From: an uncultured Collinsella sp.
Lineage (GTDB): Bacteria > Actinomycetota > Coriobacteriia > Coriobacteriales > Coriobacteriaceae
Reading direction: 5' to 3'
Assembly (NCBI GenBank): GCA_900547345.1
Contig: URGG01000055.1
Span: 1-12,545 of the forward strand
Length of the DNA: 12,545 nt
Part shown: one piece after another, positions 7,431 through 12,545 of the stretch
Position numbering within the stretch: position 1 is the first letter of the stretch
Layout of the letters: each line of letters opens with the position of its first letter
The notes under the pieces: model-generated
Database searches by the model: none
Told to the model about the DNA's origin: nothing
Seen by the model: the letters and a program-made list of their open reading frames with translations, nothing else
Program-made: the position numbers and the translations under genes

Positions 7431-8159
7431 ATGATCTATTACGTCGAGGACGATGACAACATCAGGGATTTGACGGTCTATGCACTGCGCAAGCAGGGGA
7501 TTGAGGCCGAAGGCTTTTCGTGCGACGGTGAGTTTAAGGCTGCCGTGGCGCGACGGGTACCCGATGCCGTCCTGCTCGACATCATGCTGCCCGATACCGA
7601 TGGCTTGGCGATTATGCGTCGACTGCGTGCCGATCGCCTGACGGCGACGGTGCCCATCATGATGCTTACCGCCAAGGATACCGAGCTCGACAAGGTGATG
7701 GCGCTCGATGGCGGTGCCGACGATTACCTGACTAAGCCGTTTTCGCTCATGGAGCTTGCGAGCCGCTGCCGCGCACTGCTGCGTCGCGGCGGCATGGTCA
7801 AGCAGGCGAGCGATGTGCTCAGCGTGGGCGACATCGTGCTCTCGCCCAGCCATCGCGAGGTGACCGTTGCCGGCGAGCCGCTTAAGCTCACCCTGCGCGA
7901 GTTCGACCTGCTCGAGTACCTCATGCGCAAGCCCGGCGTGGTTTTTACCCGCGAGTCGTTGCTGCAGAGCGTGTGGGGCTGGGACTTCGACGGCGGTTCG
8001 CGCACCGTTGACGTGCACGTGCAGACGCTTCGCCAAAAACTGGGCGAGCATGCCAGCGCCATCGAGACCGTGCGCGGCGTGGGCTACCGCTTGGCCGAGC
8101 CTTCTGCCGGTGATGGTGCCGAAGGTGACGACACCGCGGCCACCGCATCGGAGGAGTAA
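7431..8159 (+). CDS. PhoB/PhoP-like response regulator, OmpR family
   Basis: This is a DNA-binding response regulator, likely for phosphate starvation given pstB upstream and the PhoR-like kinase downstream. The receiver domain (about 1-118) has Glu6/Asp7/Asp8, phosphoacceptor Asp50 in DAVLLDIMLPD, Thr80 and Lys102. The winged-helix domain (about 128-222) contains REFDLLEYLMRKPGVVFTRE, SRTVDVHVQTLRQKLG and the final VRGVGYRLAE. An Ala/Asp/Glu/Thr-rich tail of ~17 residues follows and is probably disordered. The ATG at 7431 is preferred: AAAGGGG (7418-7424) lies 6 bases upstream. An in-frame ATG at 7407 would add eight residues before the IYYVEDD strand and has a poorly placed site. It is encoded 3 bases before its kinase and is surely cotranscribed. 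Of the two regulators here, the phosphate role is inferred mainly from pstB. Confidence 0.92.
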   Translation: MIYYVEDDDNIRDLTVYALRKQGIEAEGFSCDGEFKAAVARRVPDAVLLDIMLPDTDGLAIMRRLRADRLTATVPIMMLTAKDTELDKVMALDGGADDYLTKPFSLMELASRCRALLRRGGMVKQASDVLSVGDIVLSPSHREVTVAGEPLKLTLREFDLLEYLMRKPGVVFTRESLLQSVWGWDFDGGSRTVDVHVQTLRQKLGEHASAIETVRGVGYRLAEPSAGDGAEGDDTAATASEE

Positions 8160-8162
8160 CCC

Positions 8163-9587
8163 GTGGTCTTCGCCCCCCAGGGAAAACATACGCTGTCGCA
8201 CCGCGTTTTTGTGACGATCTTTGTCTGCGCCATGGCGGTTATCGTGGCGTTTACGGTGCTGGGTGCGTTCTTTGTGCAAAACACCTTGGCGGATGCCACG
8301 AGTGCCAATCTGGCGCAGGAAACCGAGCTCATTGCTGCCGCTCTCGACGAACAGCAGGAGCCCATCCCGTTCTTGCGTAGTCTCGATCGCGAGGACTTGC
8401 GCATCACGCTGATTAACAAGGATGGATCGGTTGCCTACGACAACGAGGCGTCGCCTTCCACACTGCCCAACCATGGCGATCGCCCCGAGGTCATCGAGGC
8501 CTTTGAGAGTGGTTTGGGTTCCGCGGAGCGCGCAAGCTCTACGCTCGACGAGATTATGCTGTATCGCGCCGTCGCCCTTGATAACGGCCAGGTTGTCCGC
8601 TTGGCGCAGGCCCAGCCTGGCGTTGCGGCGATTTTGCTGTCGATGGTGGCGCCGATGCTGCTTATCGCAGCAGCGGGTGCGGTACTCTCGTTTTTTATGG
8701 CGCGCCGCGAGTCCCGTGCCATCATCGCGCCGTTGCAAGAGGTGGATTTGGACCACCCATGCCGTAGCTATGAGCACGCCTATGCCGAGATGGTCCCCAT
8801 GCTTGAGCGTATCGAGTCGCAGCGCCAGGAACTCAAGCGCCAAATGGCGGTGCTAGCGGACAACGACCGTATGCGCCGTGAGTTCACGGCGAATATCACC
8901 CATGAGCTCAAGACGCCGCTTACGGCGATTTCGGGCTATGCCGAGCTCATCGCAAACGGCATGGTCGAGGGCGAGGGCGACCTGCGCAACTTTGGCGGTC
9001 GCATCTATCGCGAGGCGGGCCGCTTGGCAGCGCTTGTCAACGATATCCTTACGCTGTCTAACTTGGACGAGGCCGAGCGTGCAACTGAGGGCGAGGCGGT
9101 GCCCATTGGTTCCACGGAGCCTATTGAGCTCTCGCGTGCCATCTACGCGGTTGAGCAGCGTCTTGAACAGGTCGCCCGTCAGGCGAATGTGACGATAAGT
9201 CATGAGACCAAGCCTGTGGTCATCGAAGGCGTGTCGCGCTTGATCGACGAGCTCATCTATAATTTGGCAAGCAACGCCATCCGCTACAATCGACCCGGCG
9301 GTACGGTTACGCTGCAGTGCGGCACCAACGACGAAGGCCATCCGTTCCTCGCGGTCGCCGACACGGGAATCGGTATCGCGCCTAAAGAACAGGGCAAGGT
9401 ATTTGAGCGGTTCTATCGCGTGGACAAGAGTAGGTCCAAGGCACGCGGCGGAACCGGTCTGGGGCTTGCCATTGTCAAGCATGCGGCCCTGTATCATCAC
9501 GCCACGCTCGATCTGTCGAGCGAGTTGGGCGTGGGAACCACCATTACGGTGACGTTTCCCATACAGCAGGACGAGCCATTCGCATAG
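8163..9587 (+). CDS. PhoR-like sensor histidine kinase
   Basis: This is a membrane kinase partner of the preceding regulator. Membrane helix 1 is at about 14-37 and helix 2 at about 154-178, enclosing an extracytoplasmic domain of ~115 residues with a PAS-like ITLINKDGSVAYDN strand-turn-strand. The H-box is FTANITHELKTPLTAISGY with His247; the N-box is NLASNAIRYN (367-376). The G1 box is DTGIGI (400-405), the F-box VFERFYRVDKSRS, and the G2 box GGTGLGLAIVKH (429-440). This is the PhoR/ResE/WalK signature. No clear HAMP domain or cytoplasmic PAS domain is seen; only ~65 residues separate helix 2 from the H-box. The GTG start at 8163 has GGAGGAG (8150-8156) at 6 bases, inside the end of the regulator gene, implying translational coupling. 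Its length is 474 residues, intact. Confidence 0.93.
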   Translation: MVFAPQGKHTLSHRVFVTIFVCAMAVIVAFTVLGAFFVQNTLADATSANLAQETELIAAALDEQQEPIPFLRSLDREDLRITLINKDGSVAYDNEASPSTLPNHGDRPEVIEAFESGLGSAERASSTLDEIMLYRAVALDNGQVVRLAQAQPGVAAILLSMVAPMLLIAAAGAVLSFFMARRESRAIIAPLQEVDLDHPCRSYEHAYAEMVPMLERIESQRQELKRQMAVLADNDRMRREFTANITHELKTPLTAISGYAELIANGMVEGEGDLRNFGGRIYREAGRLAALVNDILTLSNLDEAERATEGEAVPIGSTEPIELSRAIYAVEQRLEQVARQANVTISHETKPVVIEGVSRLIDELIYNLASNAIRYNRPGGTVTLQCGTNDEGHPFLAVADTGIGIAPKEQGKVFERFYRVDKSRSKARGGTGLGLAIVKHAALYHHATLDLSSELGVGTTITVTFPIQQDEPFA

Positions 9588-9611
9588 CGATACAACATAG
9601 ATATTGATGTA

Positions 9612-9642
9612 GACGCCGCATTTGACTTTCGGGTGCGGCGTT
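9612..9642 (+). terminator. Hairpin after the PhoR-like gene, weak terminator
   Basis: ACGCCGCA (9613-9620) pairs perfectly with TGCGGCGT (9634-9641), extended by a G:T pair, around a 13-base loop. It is followed by TGTTGTGCAATTTT, T-rich but broken. It lies ~25 bases after the stop codon, so it may be an inefficient terminator allowing some readthrough into the capsule operon. Confidence 0.55.
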
Positions 9643-9673
9643 GTTGTGCAATTTTACGATTGCTTCCGACATT

Positions 9674-9733
9674 TTTACAGGAGAGCCTGTTTCTTATGTA
9701 TAGAGTTTGGTCTCGGTAAAAAGATGCGATAAC
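9674..9733 (+). promoter_or_regulatory. Candidate promoter region of the capsule/exopolysaccharide operon
   Basis: The gap before the Wzz-like gene is AT-richer than its surroundings. TTTACA (9674-9679) is a five-of-six -35 box, but candidate -10 boxes TATGTA (9695-9700) and TATAGA (9699-9704) are at 15 and 19 bases. A second option is an extended -10, TGCGATAAC (9725-9733), with no good -35. The exact start cannot be fixed by eye. Confidence 0.35.
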
Positions 9734-9782
9734 ATACGGACAGTTTTGTCAATCCGAACTGGGGAAATGAAAGGCAAGCTGC

Positions 9783-10439
9783 ATGACCCTTCTCGAACTG
9801 TTCCAGCTGCTCAAAAAGCACCTCAAGCTGGTCATCACCCTTCCGGTGGTCTGCGCGATCGCCATGGGCATCGTGTCCTTCGTTGCGATGGACAACACCT
9901 ACACCGCGACGACGAGCATGTACATTCTCGCCAAGACCGACGATAGCGGCCAGATGAGCTACAACGATCTCTCGGCGAGTCAGATGCTTTCCAACGATAT
10001 CGCCACGCTGCTGGATAGCGATAGCGTTAAGAGCGGCGCCGCCAATGAACTGGGCCTCACCGATCTGGATGACTACAAGGTGTCTGTTTCCTCCGAGACC
10101 ACCACGCGTGTCATTACGCTTTCGGTTACCGGCACCGATGCCAAGGAGACGGCTAAGGTCGCAAAGGCCATAGCTAGCTCGGTGAGTACGGTCGCTCAGA
10201 ACGTCGGCGCTGCCCAGAGCATCAACGTTATCGACGAGGCTAAGACCCCCGAAGCCCCCAGCGGCCCCAAGCGTATGCTGTACGTTGCTGTCGCGTTCCT
10301 CGCGGGCATCTTTATCGCAGTTGCCTATGTCGTTTTGGCAGACATGCTCAATACCCGCATCCGCGGTGCCGAAGAGGCAGAAGAGCTCCTGGGCATTCCC
10401 GTTGTTGGCCGAATTCCGGCTATGAAAGGTGGTAAATAG
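9783..10439 (+). CDS. Wzz/CapA-type polysaccharide co-polymerase and BY-kinase adaptor
   Basis: This membrane protein sets exopolysaccharide or capsule chain length and activates the tyrosine kinase encoded next. The layout is typical: short cytoplasmic N-terminus (TLLELFQLLKKH), membrane helix at about 17-36, an extracytoplasmic domain starting YTATTSMYILAKTD, then the proline-rich PEAPSGPKRM motif before a second membrane helix at about 166-186. The cytoplasmic tail of ~30 residues (DMLNTRIRGAEEAEELLGIPVVGRIP) is the segment that contacts the kinase in CapA/YveK-type proteins. At 218 residues it matches the short Gram-positive form, with the kinase as a separate protein. The ATG at 9783 has GAAAGG (9769-9774) at 8 bases. 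It is the first gene of an apparent operon with the kinase and the phosphatase. Confidence 0.92.
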   Translation: MTLLELFQLLKKHLKLVITLPVVCAIAMGIVSFVAMDNTYTATTSMYILAKTDDSGQMSYNDLSASQMLSNDIATLLDSDSVKSGAANELGLTDLDDYKVSVSSETTTRVITLSVTGTDAKETAKVAKAIASSVSTVAQNVGAAQSINVIDEAKTPEAPSGPKRMLYVAVAFLAGIFIAVAYVVLADMLNTRIRGAEEAEELLGIPVVGRIPAMKGGK

Positions 10440-10441
10440 GC

Positions 10442-11179
10442 ATGGCTAAGGCAAAGAACACCGATAAGCTCGTTGTACAGAATGCCGCCAAGACCCTTCT
10501 GGCCAACATCCGCTTTGCGAGCGTGGACGACCCCATTCGCACCATTACCGTCACGTCCTCGATTCCCAACGAGGGTAAGTCTACGGTTTCCATCAACCTT
10601 GCCCAGGCTATCGCCACCAGCGGCAAGAGCGTCCTGCTGGTCGAGGCTGATATGCGTCGCAGATCCCTTGCCGATATGCTCGGCGTTCGCTCCCGCGGCG
10701 GACTCTATGCAGTTCTGTCCGAGCAGGTTTCTATCGACCAGGCAATTGTCGAGACGGGTCAGAAGAACTTCTACTTCCTCGATGCCGAGCCGCATATTCC
10801 CAATCCTGCCGACATCATCGTCTCTCACCGCTTTGCCAAGCTGGTAAAGGCACTGTCTGCTAAGTTCCAGTACGTCATCTTTGATGCTCCCCCGGTCGGC
10901 ACCTTCATCGATGCTGCCGAGATCGCAAGTCTGACCGACGGTGCGCTTTTTGTCGTGCGTGAGGATTTCACCAAGCGCGAGGAGGCGCTCAACGCCATCG
11001 GTCAGCTTAAGAAGTCCGAGAAGGTCAAGCTCATCGGTACCGTTATGAACTACTGCGAGACCGAGACCAGCGAGTACTACTACTCCTACTACACCAAGGA
11101 CGGTAAGAAGGTGAAGAAGGGCTCCGACGATCAGGGGACTTCCAAAAAGGGCATCTTCACCAACCGAGCAAACGTTTAG
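10442..11179 (+). CDS. Tyrosine-protein kinase, CpsD/CapB (BY-kinase) family, with variant motifs
   Basis: A cytoplasmic bacterial tyrosine kinase that controls polysaccharide assembly by cycles of autophosphorylation. Walker A is SSIPNEGKST (39-48, Lys46), Walker A' is LLVEADMRR (65-73) and Walker B is YVIFDAPP (144-151, Asp148). The tail holds a tyrosine cluster, SEYYYSYYTK (Tyr212-214, 216, 217), the usual autophosphorylation site, then a basic stretch. Two departures from the family are visible. The first Walker A' aspartate is Glu68 (usual D-x-D). The N-terminal helix motif E-x2-R-x2-R, used for ring assembly in CapB, reads N-A-A-K-T-L-L here (14-20). The ATG at 10442 lies 2 bases after the adaptor stop, with AAAGGTGG (10425-10432) inside that gene, so translation is probably coupled. 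The phosphatase that would oppose it is encoded 17 bases downstream. Confidence 0.93.
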   Translation: MAKAKNTDKLVVQNAAKTLLANIRFASVDDPIRTITVTSSIPNEGKSTVSINLAQAIATSGKSVLLVEADMRRRSLADMLGVRSRGGLYAVLSEQVSIDQAIVETGQKNFYFLDAEPHIPNPADIIVSHRFAKLVKALSAKFQYVIFDAPPVGTFIDAAEIASLTDGALFVVREDFTKREEALNAIGQLKKSEKVKLIGTVMNYCETETSEYYYSYYTKDGKKVKKGSDDQGTSKKGIFTNRANV

Positions 11180-11196
11180 TTGATTAAGGCTGACCT

Positions 11197-11847
11197 ATGC
11201 GTGACATTCATTGCCATATCTTGCCGGGTGTAGACGACGGCGCCGCCGATCTCGATGAGAGCTTGGCGATGCTCGAGGCTGCCAAGCGGGCCGGTGTAAC
11301 CAGAATCGTTTGCACTCCTCACTGCCGTGATCCCTATTTTGATTACGACAAGATGTGGGATGCCTTTGAGCTGCTGCGCGATAACGCTGACGGTTTTCCG
11401 CTCCAGATGGGCTTCGAGGTCAACCATCGAAAGCTCGTTGAGCTTGGTATCGATGCCGCGGAGCACTTGCATTTCGATGGGACCAACGAGTTTCTGCTCG
11501 AGCTTTCGACGCATGCCGATGCGTATGCGTTTAGAGAGTACGAGAACACGATTTACGATTTGCAGTGCCGTGGCTACCAGGTGATCATCGCTCATCCTGA
11601 GCGCTATCGTGCGGTTCAAAAGGATGTAAGCGTGGCGGAGCGCCTGGTCGATATGGGCTGCAAGCTGCAGGCTTCGGCGGACTTTATTGCCGGCGGTCGC
11701 TTTGGTCGCGAGAAAAAGCCGGCACAGCGCCTGTTCGATCAGAACCTGTACAGCTTCATCGCGAGCGATGCCCATAACGTGGGTCATTACGATTGCCTGG
11801 CGAAGGCTCGCGCGAAGTTTAGCGTGCGCGGAGCTCATTTTCGCTAA
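11197..11847 (+). CDS. PHP-type protein-tyrosine phosphatase, CpsB/YwqE family
   Basis: A manganese-dependent phosphatase that removes phosphate from the tyrosine cluster of the BY-kinase. PHP-domain metal ligands are visible: DIHCHILPGVDDG (His5, His7), TPH (His42), the GFEV segment (Glu74), HPER (His133 to Arg136) and ASDAH (Asp191, His193). These are the diagnostic CpsB/CapC/YwqE motifs. At 216 residues it is slightly shorter than typical members (about 240-255), mainly at the C-terminus, which ends soon after ASDAHNVGHYDCLAKARAKF. The ATG at 11197 has AAGG (11186-11189) at 7 bases. It follows the kinase by 17 bases and completes an adaptor, kinase, phosphatase set that normally opens a capsule or exopolysaccharide cluster. 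Confidence 0.94.
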   Translation: MRDIHCHILPGVDDGAADLDESLAMLEAAKRAGVTRIVCTPHCRDPYFDYDKMWDAFELLRDNADGFPLQMGFEVNHRKLVELGIDAAEHLHFDGTNEFLLELSTHADAYAFREYENTIYDLQCRGYQVIIAHPERYRAVQKDVSVAERLVDMGCKLQASADFIAGGRFGREKKPAQRLFDQNLYSFIASDAHNVGHYDCLAKARAKFSVRGAHFR

Positions 11848-11886
11848 AATCTGTCCCTAACGTTCGCATTGAATGAAAGGGCAGCC

Positions 11887-12387
11887 ATGGATATCCAACT
11901 TAAGACGGGATGCTTTGATGACGCGGCGTTGGTGCGCCGCGTCATTTTTATGGACGAGCAGGGCTACGAGAATGAGTTCGACGCTATCGACGAGGATCCG
12001 AACTGCATTCATGTGACGCTCTATGTAGACGGCGAGCTTGCCGGTTGCTCGCGCGTGTTTCCCGAAGAGCTTGAGCACGCGGCTGACGCAGAGGCTCCGG
12101 TGTCGCCGGCGTGCGACTTGGACGAAGGTGTCGCGGCGGGGGAGACCTACATTATGGGGCGCGTGGCCGCGCTGCCGAGCATGCGCCGTCGCGGTTTGGC
12201 GAGCAAGATTGTCGAGGCCAGTGATACGTGCGCGCGTGATGCCGGCGCCAAGCTCATTAAGCTGCATGCTCAGGAATACGTGCTGCCGCTCTATGCCAAG
12301 GCGGGCTACACGCAGATTGCCCCGGTGGACTACGAAGACGAGGGCCAGTCTCATGCCTGGATGGCCAAGCGCGTAGATGGCAGATAG
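11887..12387 (+). CDS. GNAT family N-acetyltransferase, ElaA/YjcF-like
   Basis: A probable acetyl-CoA-dependent acyltransferase of 166 residues; its substrate is unknown. The N-terminal segment VRRVIFMDEQGYENEFDAID has the pattern V-F-x-x-E-Q...E-x-D seen in ElaA and YjcF. The acetyl-CoA pyrophosphate-binding loop is RRRGLASK (100-107), preceded by the beta strand GRVAALPSM. The strand LIKLHAQEYVLPLYAKAGY and the final SHAWMAKR also fit this subfamily. The ATG at 11887 has GAAAGGG (11875-11881) at 5 bases; an in-frame TTG at 11869 would add six residues and overlap that ribosome site, so it is rejected. The gap to the phosphatase gene is 39 bases without a terminator, so cotranscription is possible. 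A role in sugar or peptidoglycan modification is not supported by any motif seen. Confidence 0.9.
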   Translation: MDIQLKTGCFDDAALVRRVIFMDEQGYENEFDAIDEDPNCIHVTLYVDGELAGCSRVFPEELEHAADAEAPVSPACDLDEGVAAGETYIMGRVAALPSMRRRGLASKIVEASDTCARDAGAKLIKLHAQEYVLPLYAKAGYTQIAPVDYEDEGQSHAWMAKRVDGR

Positions 12388-12410
12388 GAACGTTCCTTTC
12401 CTGCCGGCAG
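12379..12410 (+). other. Nested palindromes at the end of the GNAT gene
   Basis: AGGAACGTTCCT (12386-12397) and CTGCCGGCAG (12401-12410) are perfect palindromes. GGCAG at 12379-12383 can also pair with CTGCC at 12401-12405, enclosing the first palindrome and forming a two-part hairpin over the stop codon. No T tract follows, so this is at best a weak or Rho-assisted terminator, or a protein site. Confidence 0.4.
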
Positions 12411-12450
12411 TTGGGGCACTCCTTGGCAATTGGCGCATCAGAGCGCTCGG

Positions 12451-12504
12451 ACATACAGTTTTTCGATTCCGTATGTATATATGCGCGTTAATGGGTTATA
12501 AAAT
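12451..12504 (+). promoter_or_regulatory. AT-rich promoter-like stretch at the right edge
   Basis: The region is markedly AT-richer than the genes. TTATAAAAT (12496-12504) contains a -10 like TATAAA, but no recognisable -35 lies 16-18 bases before it. An inverted repeat ACATAC (12451-12456) / GTATGT (12471-12476) sits upstream, as an operator might. The gene it would serve lies beyond the window. Confidence 0.35.
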
Positions 12505-12545
12505 CTAAGTCTGAACATAGCAGGTCTGCGATGCGGCTCGGGCGA

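Overview
The window is GC-rich bacterial chromosome, densely coded, with short intergenic gaps and mostly one gene direction. The protein set (VanR/VanS-like regulators, an S11 D,D-carboxypeptidase, PstB with a PhoB/PhoR-like pair, and a Wzz/BY-kinase/PHP-phosphatase capsule module) and the codon style suggest a gut Coriobacteriia such as Collinsella. That is an inference from general knowledge; no rRNA or species marker is present to prove it.

Layout. Positions 1-128 hold no gene I can support. An 813-residue cytoplasmic protein of unknown function with a TPR-like C-terminal part follows (129-2570). Next is tRNA-Ser(GCU) (2665-2755) with its own promoter and terminator. Beside it lie a short T-arm-like relic on the minus strand and the terminator of the convergent gene. 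That gene is a secreted D-alanyl-D-alanine carboxypeptidase on the minus strand (2889-4229). Divergent from it is a two-component pair strongly resembling VanR/VanS (4427-5122 and 5149-6387). Then comes a lone phosphate-transporter ATPase gene, pstB (6491-7366), a PhoB-like response regulator (7431-8159) and a PhoR-like kinase (8163-9587). After a 195-base gap an exopolysaccharide/capsule operon begins: Wzz/CapA-like adaptor, BY-kinase, PHP-type phosphatase (9783-11847). A GNAT acetyltransferase of the ElaA/YjcF type follows (11887-12387). The last 158 bases hold palindromes and an AT-rich, promoter-like stretch.

How the genes may work together. The VanRS-like pair and the divergent carboxypeptidase look like a cell-wall sensing unit that trims D-Ala-D-Ala ends; no vanHAX-type genes are visible. 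PstB with the PhoB/PhoR-like pair is a phosphate-sensing unit, although pstS, pstC, pstA and phoU are absent here. The Wzz-like adaptor, tyrosine kinase and phosphatase form the standard phospho-control module for polysaccharide chain length and export; the glycosyltransferases would be expected beyond the right edge. The shared theme is envelope homeostasis. No CRISPR array, insertion sequence, integrase or phage gene was seen.
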